A stretch of 64,000 bases of DNA. It comes from Candidatus Electrothrix aestuarii. Its GTDB lineage: Bacteria; Desulfobacterota; Desulfobulbia; Desulfobulbales; Desulfobulbaceae. Below are positions 1 through 8,813 of this stretch, piece after piece. The stretch's first letter is position 1. The number at the start of each line of letters is the position of its first letter. The notes under the pieces are model-generated. The model saw only the letters and a program-made list of their open reading frames with translations, was not told the origin of the DNA and did no database searches. The stretch covers positions 2,359,501 through 2,423,500 of the forward strand of contig CP159373.1 of assembly GCA_032595685.2 (NCBI GenBank), in the 5' to 3' direction. Both the position numbers and the translations under genes were made by a program.

Positions 1-1
1 G

Positions 2-598
2 AAACTATTGCCTGAGGGTTGCATCAAGCGTCTGATTCTGGCCACGAACTCCAATGATATCCTGACCCGCTTTGTTAATAAGGGGGATTACTCTATTGCT
101 GGCGATGTCACCCCAACCTACAGCCCATCTATGGATATTCAGATTGCCTCAAATTTTGAGCGCTACCTCTACTATCTGCATGGACAGGATGGTGCCAAGG
201 TGAAGGCAGATATGGAGACCTTTGCCGCCACCGGCAGCATGGATCTTTCCGCCTTCCATGAGCAGGCAAGCCAGGATTTTGTCTCGCGTTCTGTTTCCGA
301 AGAGGAGACCATTACCACAATTCGGGAGTACTATCAGAAGCACGAGTACTTACTGGATCCTCATACGGCAGTGGGCGTTCGGGCGGCTCAGGAACTCCGG
401 GAAGACCGGCCAGTGGTGTGCCTTTCTACAGCGCATCCGGCCAAGTTTGGTGAGGCTGTACGCAAGGCTACAGGTAATGAGGTTGAGCTTCCTTCCATTT
501 TGGCGGGCTTAGCGGAAAAAGAGAGTCGCTGCGAAATCCTGGATGCTGATATTGCCCTGATCCGGGAGTATGTGGAGAAAAATGCGCTGGAAGGATAA
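2..598 (+). CDS. thrC: Threonine synthase, C-terminal part (cut by window start)
   Basis: The frame is open from base 2, so the gene begins left of the window; the TTG at 8 is internal. The visible 198 residues match the C-terminal half of bacterial threonine synthase, the PLP enzyme that converts O-phosphohomoserine to threonine in the cytoplasm. Recognisable parts are an IKRLILATNSNDILTRF stretch (family: substrate-side strand after the PLP domain), SPSMDIQIASNFERYLY, and LDPHTAVGVRAA followed by STAHPAKF near the end. The PLP lysine lies outside the window. A good intrinsic terminator follows 44 bp after the stop, so this is the last gene of its transcript. Confidence 0.92.
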   Translation, partial: KLLPEGCIKRLILATNSNDILTRFVNKGDYSIAGDVTPTYSPSMDIQIASNFERYLYYLHGQDGAKVKADMETFAATGSMDLSAFHEQASQDFVSRSVSEEETITTIREYYQKHEYLLDPHTAVGVRAAQELREDRPVVCLSTAHPAKFGEAVRKATGNEVELPSILAGLAEKESRCEILDADIALIREYVEKNALEG

Positions 599-641
599 GG
601 GGGGCTTCTTGTAATATTTTCTTCAGAGCTCAGTTTGAGCC

Positions 642-677
642 AAGGAGGTAGCGCTTAGAGTGTTACCTCCTTTTTTA
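642..677 (+). terminator. Intrinsic terminator after thrC
   Basis: Nine-base perfect stem AAGGAGGTA (642-650) with TACCTCCTT (664-672), a 13-nt loop and a T-run from 671. It closes the thrC transcript. The stem is also present on the other strand, but there it lacks a good T-run. Confidence 0.8.
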
Positions 678-699
678 TGGGATGCTGTAGGGAAAACGA

Positions 700-1458
700 T
701 CAGGAAGCAAGTTGTTGTGTTGCTTCGTCTCGTGGTTCATCAAAGAGTAATACGCCAAGGGCAACCCCGCTGATTACCGAATAGGTTGGTCCGATAAACC
801 AGCCGACGACCGGAATCATGGTGATAAGGAAACCAGCTGCGCCAAAGAAGAAGACTTCCAGCTTTTTGCTCCAGAGCAGGGCGAGGGCCTGTTTCGGTGT
901 CATGCCGCGTCGATCCAGGTAGGGGTCAATAAAGGCGGCGCTACTCAGGAACATCTGGAAGAAAAAGACCACAGCGGTGGAGAGAGCCGGGCCTGCAACC
1001 GGGATTACCGAGAGGACGAATCCAGCAACTACCACCAGCAGCGAAGCGAGCACTATGACTAAGAGCATCAGGATAAGCCGGTGGATAGAGGAGAGGATGG
1101 TTCGGCCGGTGGGAATAGACTTGCCGGTCATGATGGACTCTGTCTCCTCAGCCACGAGATCAAGAAAAGGGGTGAAGACCAGCAGGACAAGGCTGCGGAA
1201 GACGATGTAGAGTGGTCCTGCTACCAGGATGCTCAGGGCGATCCAGATGACAAAGCCGATCCATTCGGTCCAGGTCTGGTTCGGGAAGAGAAGGTGCTGG
1301 AGATAATCAGACAGCTCCCAGCCCAGGCCAAAGAAGCCTGCTATGGAAAGGGGGACCAGTAGAACAGAGAGGGCGATGGGAAGGCGAAGTCTTCGCCATT
1401 GTCCGTGTTTCCAGATTACTTCGTGGCCGACCTTAAAGGCTTTGATGGTGTTTTTCAT
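700..1458 (-). CDS. EI24 / CysZ-like inner-membrane protein
   Basis: A 252-residue polytopic membrane protein with about four to five hydrophobic segments (roughly residues 27-50, 67-95, 128-155, 160-180 and 205-238), alternating with amphipathic parts. The layout and motifs such as PLYIVFRSLVLLVFTPFLDLVAEETE fit the EI24 family (PF07264), which includes the sulfate permease CysZ. Sulfate uptake is only a possibility from the family; no cysteine-biosynthesis neighbour is present here. The start ATG is followed by a basic N-terminus (KAFKVGHEVIWKHGQWRRLRL), as expected for a cytoplasmic side. It stands alone between the thrC terminator and the Rpn gene. Confidence 0.75.
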   Translation of the reverse strand: MKNTIKAFKVGHEVIWKHGQWRRLRLPIALSVLLVPLSIAGFFGLGWELSDYLQHLLFPNQTWTEWIGFVIWIALSILVAGPLYIVFRSLVLLVFTPFLDLVAEETESIMTGKSIPTGRTILSSIHRLILMLLVIVLASLLVVVAGFVLSVIPVAGPALSTAVVFFFQMFLSSAAFIDPYLDRRGMTPKQALALLWSKKLEVFFFGAAGFLITMIPVVGWFIGPTYSVISGVALGVLLFDEPRDEATQQLAS

Positions 1459-1507
1459 GGTGTATTGAGTGAGGTGGTTCGCTTAGTTGGTTTCGGTAAG
1501 CAGGTCA

Positions 1508-1625
1508 CCCGGCGCGTTGCACCGGGCTAATTAATACATACATATTGTCCCTTCAGGACATGCCTGCCCGCACTCTTGCCCCAACGGGGCTGTATCTATC
1601 CAGCGCAGGGTAACACCCTGTGCGC
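1508..1625. repeat. Cluster of three short hairpins
   Basis: The gap between the EI24 gene and the Rpn stop holds three GC-rich hairpins: CCCGG/CCGGG (508-512 with 522-526 of kb 1), GCCCC-aac-GGGGC (1578-1590) and an imperfect GCGCAGGGT / ACCCTGTGCGC (1603-1625). The last sits directly after the Rpn stop on the minus strand but has no T-run. It may be a dispersed palindromic repeat linked to the Rpn gene, or a transcription end. Sequence alone does not decide. Confidence 0.45.
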
Positions 1626-1627
1626 GG

Positions 1628-2497
1628 TTAATCAGTCTTCAGCCCTTTCACTTCCTCCACCGTCAACCCGGTCATGGCTGCAATTTTTTTAATGTCCAGT
1701 AGGTTGGATTGTAGCAGGTTCAGTGCAATTGCTTTTTTCTCTTCTTTTCGCCCCTCCATTTTCGCCGCCGTCCATGTGGACTCTGTCATGCTGGCCTGAT
1801 AGTGCAGATCCTCCTGATAAGCGGCATAGGCTCGGCGCTCCTCTTCGGAGAGCTTCATGATGTCCAGCTCTGCCTTGGCCTTTTCTAAGCCCTTTGCATG
1901 GAAATCGTCCCTGATCTCCTCGTTCTTGAGGAAGTAGATCCATTCATCCAAGGTATCTTTCGCAACATCATCAAAGCTGTTCACTTTGATGAGCCAGTAT
2001 TCCGGCAGGAGTTCATAGACCTCGTCCCTGCCGAACATGGCCCGCTGCCGCCAGGACAACTGGAGTACGTCGCTATTATGCAGGCCCTTGAACGAGGTTG
2101 TGCCGTGGTAGACATAATCTGTCCCCTGACCCAGGTCAAAATAGAGGATACTAACCGAGATAACCTTTTTTATCTCTGAATACGCCGCCCCCTGCTGCAT
2201 ATGCTCGGTGACCGCCTTGGCTGTGCCGTAAAAAATCCGCTGGAGAAAGTCGAACTCCCGGTCGTACTGCACTTCGATAATGATTATGTCGTCCTTTGCG
2301 TTCTTCACCTTGAGGTCGACACGGTTGAACCTATCTGATCGTGTCTCTTTATTACTCTCGCTTTCAAGAACTTCCTGAATGCGGACATCCTCTTTGAGAA
2401 GCTCGCTGAGGAAACCCTCCAGGATTTCAAAGTTGGCCTTGCTTCGCAGCCGCTTCTTCATGGCCCAGTCAAAGCTGATCAGTTTTCTTGTCGGCAT
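1628..2497 (-). CDS. Rpn-family PD-(D/E)XK nuclease / putative transposase
   Basis: A 289-residue protein of the Rpn/PDDEXK_2 type (TIGR01784-like). The N-terminus FDWAMKKRLRSKANFEILEGFL is the usual family opening. The PD-(D/E)XK core is visible as RVDLKVKNAKDDIIIIEVQYD, giving Asp61, Glu75 and Gln77 as catalytic candidates. The C-terminal third is a charged helical tail ending in an HTH-like IKKIAAMTGLTVEEVKGLK. Family members in E. coli promote RecA-independent recombination; the role here is unknown. A second Rpn gene of different sequence lies at 33711-34562. It is single and unlinked in function to its neighbours. Confidence 0.85.
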   Translation of the reverse strand: MPTRKLISFDWAMKKRLRSKANFEILEGFLSELLKEDVRIQEVLESESNKETRSDRFNRVDLKVKNAKDDIIIIEVQYDREFDFLQRIFYGTAKAVTEHMQQGAAYSEIKKVISVSILYFDLGQGTDYVYHGTTSFKGLHNSDVLQLSWRQRAMFGRDEVYELLPEYWLIKVNSFDDVAKDTLDEWIYFLKNEEIRDDFHAKGLEKAKAELDIMKLSEEERRAYAAYQEDLHYQASMTESTWTAAKMEGRKEEKKAIALNLLQSNLLDIKKIAAMTGLTVEEVKGLKTD

Positions 2498-2536
2498 GAG
2501 TGCTCTCTGTCGATATCCTTGATTACAGCTTCATGG

Positions 2537-2947
2537 TTAATCTGAAGCACTATAATAAGCGAGTACAGAGCCAACAGTTAGGTATAATAACACCTTATAT
2601 ATAGGTATTGAAGATATACTTGGTGTGGACTCAAGTAATGGTAGCACAGCACCAATTAATACCCCGGAGGCAATTCCGCACAGTACCTTTATCCAACTTC
2701 TTCTTTCACGCTCTTTCAGTATGCCAAGAGCTGTCTCTACGTGATCAAGAGTAATCTCGTGATCTGCTTTCTTCTTTCTTGCAACTAGTTCAGCTTGTTC
2801 ATATAGCATTGTTCCATAGGTATCAGTGATCCTAAGAATCAGTGCCGATGCTTCTTCGGAAGGAGCTAGATCTTTTCTTTCAAGTTTCTGTTTGGTGTTA
2901 CATGCTGGTTGAAGCTGCGGCCTGTCTTTCTCTTTCTCCGTCTTCAT
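2537..2947 (-). CDS. Small two-TM protein, unknown
   Basis: A 136-residue protein not recognised. The first about 85 residues are hydrophilic and charged, with a likely coiled coil (YEQAELVARKKKADHEITLDHVETALGILKERERRSW). The end carries two hydrophobic segments, about 87-104 (VLCGIASGVLIGAVLPLL) and 113-131. This resembles a small membrane-anchored helper. It lies 46 bp downstream of the Roco gene on the same strand, so the two may be cotranscribed and it could anchor or modulate that protein; this is inference. Confidence 0.6.
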   Translation of the reverse strand: MKTEKEKDRPQLQPACNTKQKLERKDLAPSEEASALILRITDTYGTMLYEQAELVARKKKADHEITLDHVETALGILKERERRSWIKVLCGIASGVLIGAVLPLLESTPSISSIPIYKVLLYLTVGSVLAYYSASD

Positions 2948-2993
2948 TCATAATCTCCTTACGTAAGATCAATTGAGATCATTACCAGCAATG

Positions 2994-5201
2994 TCATTTC
3001 TTATGCCGACGCAGCAACTCATCAAATAAAGCATTAAGGTTTAGACCAACACCAAAAATACTTGGTTCTAGGGTAAATAGTTTGTTGGCTCGTTCTGTAG
3101 ACGATTCATTGTTTTTAACCCTACGTTCATATCTCCGAAGCATTTCCTGCATTTTTTCTCTCTCGGTTTTACTGTCCGCCGTTGCCAAAGCCAGCATCCG
3201 TTCTCCCTCGCTCGGGTCATCGAAATGCACACCGGCGAGCAGCTCTTGCACGCTGTACGCCTTGTTCGTCCCTTCCGGGACAAAGCGTTCCACTCCCTGT
3301 TCCAGGTTGTTGAGCAGGGTCTGGTAATCCACACTGATGGCTGGCTGATCCGGGAGCGGAATCCGCTCGCTGACCTTCAGTCCTTCAAAGCCGGTATGCA
3401 GCTCGCGGAAGGTGAGCCAGATCAGGGCGAGGAAGACTTTGCGCTCTTTGCCGGTTACGGCGATATGAATGCGGCGGGCCTCGTTGTCCGCCCGCACTAC
3501 GGCCCGTGCATCAAGCTGGGGATGCTGTAAGACAACCCCGCTGCGCCAGCGCAGATTCTCTGCTATCTCCTGATGCCGCTTGACAATAAAACGGGGCATG
3601 ACAGAAGGGGGCAGGAAGTCCTCGTAGCGGAGTTCAAAGCGGAGTGCCCTGCTGTAGTCAAAGGCAAAGGCAGGCTCGGACACGCCAAGGAGCTGCGGGA
3701 TAAGCACCTGCTTGTCAGGCAGCTCATAGCACAGCTCGAACTGCTTCATCAGCTCAATGATATAGACGTGATCCGCAGGCCAGTAGCGGTACTCGTCGCC
3801 CTCCTGCCAGTGCAGAATCTGCTCCAGCTTATCGAGCCTGAGCAGGCCTTTGGCCTCGGCAATCCGAGGGGCGTTGATGATCTTATAGACCGCACCAGTC
3901 ACCCACTTGGGATCAAGGACGTGATGATCTTTCAGCTCAAACGTGTCAAAGTGAATGACAATGCCGAGATCGTGCAGGAAAGCGGCCAGCACATTCCGGG
4001 TGCTCTCTCCCTTCACCCCGGCATCCGCCAAGATGCCCTCGAACTTCTCGTAGCTGATGCGCGGCTCGTTCATCTGTTCCAGCCTCTCTTTTGCCCGGAA
4101 CCAGGCTGCGGGCCAGCGGTTCCTGCTCAGAGGGACGTTGTCCAGCTCCTCCAGCAGGGCCTGCCGGAACGGTTCTATGCCCTCTCCGGTGAGGCAGGAT
4201 GTGCGGTGAAAGCCGACAATGAACGGGTATTTCTCCAGCAGGAAAGGCCGGTTAAGATCAAAACTTGGATTGATATCGTACTTGTTGAGCACCACCAACA
4301 CCGGCGAGCGACCACCGAAGGTTTCAATATAACGCAGCCAGTACTCCGTCCGCTCGTCCCGCCTGCCGTCTAGGACAAGAATATAGAGAGCGTTGCGAGA
4401 AAGGAAAAACTGGTGGGTGGCGTGCATAATCTCCTGTCCGCCAAAATCCCAGAAGTTGCCGCGAACAGATTGGCCTATATTGCTGAGTTTCCATCGTTTG
4501 ATCCTGATGCCGTGCGTGGTTGCCTCGTGCGGGTTGAACTGCTCGCCGTGCAGACAGCGAGTGAGCGAGGTCTTGCCTGATGCACCCTCACCCACGAGGA
4601 TGACCTTGACCTCTGCTACTTCCCTAGTCTCGCCTTCCACTTCAGCGAAGTATTCGCGGATGGCTTTGATGCCTTGGATTGCGATCTCTATAGGTGGGGA
4701 GACAAGGGGGTTGCCGCGAAACCAAAGACCCTTTAACTTAGGTAGCTGAACGATCTGTGGTGGCAGGCTGGTAAGCTGGTTGCCGCTGAGGTTAAGCTTT
4801 TCTAATTTGTTTAGTTGAAAGAGTTCAGGCGGCAGCTTGATAAGCTGATTGTCGCTGAGGCCAAGCGTGGTGAGGTTCTTCAGTTGAAAGAGTTCCGGCG
4901 GCGGGGAGGAAAGCTCGTTCAAGCCGAGGTCAAGCCAAGTCAGGTCACTCAGTTGAGCGATGCTAGACGGCAGGGAGGAAAGTTGGTTGTAGCGGAGGTC
5001 AAGAAGGGTCAGGTTGCTCAATTGACCCAGTTCAGGCGGTAGGGAGGAAAGCTGGTTGTCGTTAAGGTCAAGCTCGGTCAGGTTGTTCAGCTCAAAGAGT
5101 TCTGGGGGCAGCTCGGTCAAGCTTTGATAGCTTAGATCAAGCTCTGTTGCCCCTGTCTCCGCAGCCTCCTCAATCAACCGCAACGCCTCTTCATACCCCA
5201 T
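2994..5201 (-). CDS. Roco protein: LRR - Roc GTPase - COR
   Basis: A 735-residue protein. Residues about 17-170 form seven leucine-rich repeats of 23 residues (LTELDLNDNQLSSLPPEL type). The Roc GTPase domain starts near residue 198 with a P-loop GEGASGKTS (about 204-212), a switch II DFGGQE and NKYD for guanine recognition. About 370-620 fits the COR dimerisation domain. The last about 110 residues are charged, helical and unassigned. There is no kinase domain, so it matches the bacterial Roco class (as in Chlorobium) rather than LRRK-like kinases. It acts in the cytoplasm as a GTP-switched dimer; the partner is unknown. The near-identical LRR units are also repetitive at DNA level (69-bp period). 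It is followed by a small membrane protein on the same strand. Confidence 0.92.
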   Translation of the reverse strand: MGYEEALRLIEEAAETGATELDLSYQSLTELPPELFELNNLTELDLNDNQLSSLPPELGQLSNLTLLDLRYNQLSSLPSSIAQLSDLTWLDLGLNELSSPPPELFQLKNLTTLGLSDNQLIKLPPELFQLNKLEKLNLSGNQLTSLPPQIVQLPKLKGLWFRGNPLVSPPIEIAIQGIKAIREYFAEVEGETREVAEVKVILVGEGASGKTSLTRCLHGEQFNPHEATTHGIRIKRWKLSNIGQSVRGNFWDFGGQEIMHATHQFFLSRNALYILVLDGRRDERTEYWLRYIETFGGRSPVLVVLNKYDINPSFDLNRPFLLEKYPFIVGFHRTSCLTGEGIEPFRQALLEELDNVPLSRNRWPAAWFRAKERLEQMNEPRISYEKFEGILADAGVKGESTRNVLAAFLHDLGIVIHFDTFELKDHHVLDPKWVTGAVYKIINAPRIAEAKGLLRLDKLEQILHWQEGDEYRYWPADHVYIIELMKQFELCYELPDKQVLIPQLLGVSEPAFAFDYSRALRFELRYEDFLPPSVMPRFIVKRHQEIAENLRWRSGVVLQHPQLDARAVVRADNEARRIHIAVTGKERKVFLALIWLTFRELHTGFEGLKVSERIPLPDQPAISVDYQTLLNNLEQGVERFVPEGTNKAYSVQELLAGVHFDDPSEGERMLALATADSKTEREKMQEMLRRYERRVKNNESSTERANKLFTLEPSIFGVGLNLNALFDELLRRHKK

Positions 5202-5368
5202 CGCCCGTTCCTCCGTGCCTGTTATTGCCGTAACCCGTCGGGCCGCAGCATGCCGTACCCGTACAATGGCCCATCATACCAATAAACTCCGCATTCCCGC
5301 AACCTATACGGACGATTCATGAATCGGGTCTGCAATTTCACCTCATCCACCCGACCCGAAAAGAGACC

Positions 5369-5594
5369 ATCGTGCGATCGGGCCAATCTCGATCATATGA
5401 TCGGATCAACCCCGATCGTATGATCGGGCACAGGAGCATCGTAGGATGGAATAGAAAACCTTCGGGCGAGGGAAATAAATTCCTTCGAGCGAGGGAAAAG
5501 AAAACCTTCGGGTGAGGAAAGCAAAGACCTTCGAGCGAGGGAATGAGAAACCCTCGGGCGAGGGAACCAAAGACCTTCGCCCGATGAAAAACTG
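5369..5594. repeat. 23-bp phased palindrome array, about ten units
   Basis: The 414-bp gap between lepA and the Roco gene contains ten short palindromes whose centres lie exactly 23 bp apart: 5373.5, 5396.5, 5419.5, 5442.5, 5465.5, 5488.5, 5511.5, 5534.5, 5557.5 and 5580.5. The first four are of GATCATATGATC / ATCGTAGGAT type, the best being CCCGATCgtatGATCGGG. The last six are of CCTTCGGGCGAGGG type (CCCTCGggCGAGGG is perfect). Spacers are A-rich. The spacing is constant although the palindrome sequence changes midway. The rest of the gap (5202-5368) is GC-rich, with one more palindrome GATTCATGAATC that is off the 23-bp grid. Confidence 0.8.
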
Positions 5595-5615
5595 CTGTAT
5601 CGTTGACCGGTGGTA

Positions 5616-7409
5616 TTATTGCTCCGACTTGAGCACCGACAGGAACGCAGACTGGGGAATCTCCACATTACCCACGGTCTTCATCCGCTTCTTGCCCGCC
5701 TTCTGCTTCTCCAGCAGCTTCCGCTTACGGCTGATATCACCGCCATAGCATTTTGCCGTCACATCCTTGCGCAAGGCAGAGACATTGGAGCGGGCCACAA
5801 TGGAGCCGCCGATGGCCGCCTGGATAGCAATCTTGAACATCTGGCGTGGGATCTCTTCTTTCAGGCTTTCACAGGCTTTGAGGCCGCGTTCACGGGAACG
5901 ATCCCTATGGGTGAGCTGGGACAGGGCATCCACTTTTTCACCGTTGACCAGGATGTCCAGCTTGACCAGATCACTGGGCCGGTAGTCAATCAGCTCATAG
6001 TCAAAAGAACCATAGCCCTGGGTCACGGATTTCAGCTTATCATAGAAATCATAGATCACCTCGGCCAGGGGCAGTTCGCAGGTAAACTCAATCCGGCCCG
6101 GCATGGGGTAATGGTAGTTGGTGTTCTCGCCCCGTCGTTCCATACACAGGGTCATGACCGCACCCATATAGCGTTCCGGGATCAGGATGGTGGCTTTGAT
6201 AAAGGGCTCTTCGATCCTGGTGATTGCACCGGGATCAGGGAAATGGGAGGGATTCTCAACGGTAAGCTCGGTGTCATCCTGAAGGGTTATTTGATAGCGA
6301 ACCGAGGGTACAGTGAGGATCAGGGGAATGTCGAACTCCCGCTCCAGTCGCTCCTGAACCACCTCCAGATGAAGCAAGCCAAGAAAACCGCAGCGGAAGC
6401 CAAAGCCTAGGGCCGCAGAAGAGTCTTTCTGAAAGGTCAGGGCAGCATCGTTGAGCTTGAGTTTTTCCAGGGCCGCCGCCAGATCCTCATACTCATCCGT
6501 GGAAATGGGATAGATAGAGGAGAAAACAACCTGTTGCACTTCCTGGAAACCAGGGAGCGGGGCAGGGCATGGGGCGTCTTTATGGGTGATGGTGTCGCCG
6601 GGTTTGGTGTCAGCAATGTTTTTCACCCCTGCGATGATATAACCAACCTGACCAGCAGAAAGGCTTTTTTGGGCTGTTCGGGTTAGGTGAAACTGGCCCA
6701 CCTCTTCAACCCGGTATTCTGCGTTGTTATGCATGAACAGGATCTGCTCACCCACTTTAAGGGTGCCGTTGATAATGCGAACCGAGATCACTGTGCCCCG
6801 GTAAGGATCATAGGAGGCATCAAAGATCAGGGCCTCTAAGGGTTTGTCAGGATCGCCTTCTGGTGGGGGCAGGTGAGTAACAATGGTCTCTAAAATTTCC
6901 TGCACACCAACCCCGGTCTTGGCAGAGCATTTTTGGATAATCTCTCCGTCCAGCCCCAGATCCTCCTCGATTTCTTCAGCGACCTTTTCCGGTTCTGCAG
7001 CAGGAAGATCAATCTTGTTGATAACCGGGATGATTTCCAGGTCGTTTTCCATGGCCAGGTAGAGGTTGGCCAGGGTCTGAGCCTCAACGCCCTGGGCCGC
7101 ATCAATGAGGAGCAGGGCTCCTTCGCAGGCAGCCAGAGCACGGGAAACCTCATAGCTGAAATCCACATGACCTGGGGTATCGACCAGATTCAGGGCATAC
7201 TCCTGACCATCTTTGGCGGTAAAGGGCAGGCAGATGGTCTGGCTTTTAATAGTGATGCCCCGCTCCCGCTCAATGTCCATATTATCAAGGAGCTGGTCTT
7301 TAAATTCCCGATCTGTGACCCGACCGCAGAGCTGGATCATCCGGTCGGACAGTGTGGATTTGCCGTGATCAATATGAGCGATTACACTGAAGTTGCGTAT
7401 ATTTTTCAT
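5616..7409 (-). CDS. lepA: Elongation factor 4 (LepA)
   Basis: A 597-residue translational GTPase of the usual LepA length. G1 is AHIDHGKST (residues 11-19), G3 DTPGH (77-81) and G4 NKID (131-134); the effector region RERGITIKSQT is intact. The C-terminal LepA-specific domain ends in a basic stretch (GGDISRKRKLLEKQKAGKKRMK), as in the family. EF4 acts on the ribosome, back-translocating or helping assembly under stress. The ATG at 7409 gives the standard N-terminus MKNIRNFSVIAHIDHGK. The gene is transcribed away from rpoH. The 23-bp palindrome array begins about 20 bp after its stop. Confidence 0.97.
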   Translation of the reverse strand: MKNIRNFSVIAHIDHGKSTLSDRMIQLCGRVTDREFKDQLLDNMDIERERGITIKSQTICLPFTAKDGQEYALNLVDTPGHVDFSYEVSRALAACEGALLLIDAAQGVEAQTLANLYLAMENDLEIIPVINKIDLPAAEPEKVAEEIEEDLGLDGEIIQKCSAKTGVGVQEILETIVTHLPPPEGDPDKPLEALIFDASYDPYRGTVISVRIINGTLKVGEQILFMHNNAEYRVEEVGQFHLTRTAQKSLSAGQVGYIIAGVKNIADTKPGDTITHKDAPCPAPLPGFQEVQQVVFSSIYPISTDEYEDLAAALEKLKLNDAALTFQKDSSAALGFGFRCGFLGLLHLEVVQERLEREFDIPLILTVPSVRYQITLQDDTELTVENPSHFPDPGAITRIEEPFIKATILIPERYMGAVMTLCMERRGENTNYHYPMPGRIEFTCELPLAEVIYDFYDKLKSVTQGYGSFDYELIDYRPSDLVKLDILVNGEKVDALSQLTHRDRSRERGLKACESLKEEIPRQMFKIAIQAAIGGSIVARSNVSALRKDVTAKCYGGDISRKRKLLEKQKAGKKRMKTVGNVEIPQSAFLSVLKSEQ

Positions 7410-7715
7410 TAGTGTGTTTGTGTGTTTTTCAGTCCGGCCTGTTAGGCTGGGCGGTTATCCTCTGTTCCTTTTTTGAGGATGGATGGCAAACGTGAACCTC
7501 TTTTCCTGTGGAAACAGGACTGCGGGGAAGGTAGCATAAATAGGGAAAAATTTAAACTCCTTCGGAAGAGGCAGAGCTGCTTTCCTGCCTTGCAGCTACA
7601 TTTTTGCCTTATTGCCGTGAACTTTTACGAAAAATGAGGTAGACTTCCGATAATTGTCTGTCCGCAGATCGAATATTGTCCGGGAAAATGCCTGGAACCT
7701 AACTTCTAAAGACTT
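7410..7715. other. Divergent intergenic region lepA / rpoH
   Basis: About 306 bp without a gene between two divergently transcribed genes, so both promoters should lie here. I see no box pair good enough to call. A short dyad TCCTGTGGAAACAGGA lies near 7504-7520. Before rpoH there is only a weak ribosome-binding site (CTAAAGACTT). Confidence 0.4.
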
Positions 7716-8687
7716 ATGAGTGAGGAAAATAAGCTCGACCAACAGCATCATCCTCTGGTGGTGACATCCACCGACGAGAACCTGCCAGCGGTCAGTAATC
7801 CTGCCCTGCATCGCTATCTCCAAGAGATCAGTCAGTATGAATTGCTGAGCCGGGAAGAGACCGAAGAGTTGGCAATTCATTTTAAAGAAACCGGTGACCC
7901 TGACGCTGCCTATCGGCTGGTTTCCTCCAACCTGCGTTTGGTGGTCAAGGTGGCAATGGATTTTCAGAAGTACTGGATGCAGAACTTTATGGATTTGGTC
8001 CAGGAAGGGAATGTTGGACTGGTGCAGGCAACTAAAAAGTTTGACCCCTATCGCGGGGTGAAGTTCTCCTATTATGCGGCCTACTGGATTCGTGCCTACA
8101 TCCTGAAGTTTATCATGGATAACTGGCGGTTGGTTAAGATAGGTACCACCCAGGCCCAGCGTAAACTCTTTTTTAGTCTGAATAAAGAAAAGAAACTGCT
8201 TGAGGCCCAGGGCTTCAAACCTGATGTGAAGTTGTTGGCAGAACGTCTGAACGTCAAGGAAAGTGAAGTCGTTGAGATGGGCCAACGCATGGACGGTTGG
8301 GATGTTTCGCTGGAGGCCCCGGTGCGCAATGATTCGGAAGATGACCAGAAGAGTTTTCTCCCTCATCATGGGCCTGGAGTCGAGGATATCGTGGCAGGTC
8401 ACGAGGTTCGTGATCGTGTAGCTGGGGTATTAGCTGGGATGGATCAGGATCTGAATGAGAAAGAAAAGGTTATTCTGACTGAGCGCCTGCTTAACGATGA
8501 ACCAGAAACCCTTCAGGCCATTGCTGATAAGTTCGGTATCTCACGGGAACGGGTCAGGCAGATAGAAGCTAATCTGTTGAAAAAGTTGAAAGGGGTCTTT
8601 GAGCAGGAATTACCTGATGTGCAGGACTTTATCAGCTCCGAGCGAATTGTTCCCGCAACCGGTTCTGATCAAGCCGAGCGTCGTTGA
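7716..8687 (+). CDS. rpoH: Heat-shock sigma factor RpoH (sigma-32)
   Basis: A 323-residue sigma-70-family protein. Regions 1.2 and 2 (NPALHRYLQEIS to KFSYYAAYWIRAYI) are followed by QRKLFFSL at about residues 148-155, the RpoH box that separates sigma-32 from RpoD/RpoS. Region 4 ends with an HTH (TLQAIADKFGISRERVRQIEANLLKKLK). It directs RNA polymerase to chaperone and protease promoters. There is a 36-residue C-terminal tail after region 4. The ATG is kept because it gives a family-length protein, although the Shine-Dalgarno is weak. A heat-shock-type operon (Hsp70, J-like, GrpE) lies 27 kb away. Confidence 0.93.
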   Translation: MSEENKLDQQHHPLVVTSTDENLPAVSNPALHRYLQEISQYELLSREETEELAIHFKETGDPDAAYRLVSSNLRLVVKVAMDFQKYWMQNFMDLVQEGNVGLVQATKKFDPYRGVKFSYYAAYWIRAYILKFIMDNWRLVKIGTTQAQRKLFFSLNKEKKLLEAQGFKPDVKLLAERLNVKESEVVEMGQRMDGWDVSLEAPVRNDSEDDQKSFLPHHGPGVEDIVAGHEVRDRVAGVLAGMDQDLNEKEKVILTERLLNDEPETLQAIADKFGISRERVRQIEANLLKKLKGVFEQELPDVQDFISSERIVPATGSDQAERR

Positions 8688-8717
8688 GATGCCTTGTGTA
8701 TATGTCGTTAACTCTCC

Positions 8718-8747
8718 TTGCCACTTTTTCTTGGGCGGGATTATAAT
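8718..8747 (+). promoter_or_regulatory. Sigma-70-type promoter before the DegT gene
   Basis: TTGCCA (8718-8723), an 18-bp spacer and TATAAT (8742-8747), within an AT-rich stretch. It lies about 67 bp upstream of the aminotransferase ATG and after the rpoH stop, so the next gene can be expressed on its own. Confidence 0.7.
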
Positions 8748-8813
8748 ATAATATAAAAGAAATTGTTGTGCTGTTACACCGCAAATGCGGGGTAGCAGGC
8801 CCGGAGCTTCGCA

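Noticed and set aside
3573-4373. Plus-strand open frame opposite the Roco gene
   Set aside because: Shadow frame; the minus-strand LRR-Roc-COR motifs are unambiguous.
5369-5594. CRISPR array
   Set aside because: The units are palindromes at 23-bp spacing with A-rich gaps of about 9-12 bp; no unique spacers of CRISPR length and no cas genes.
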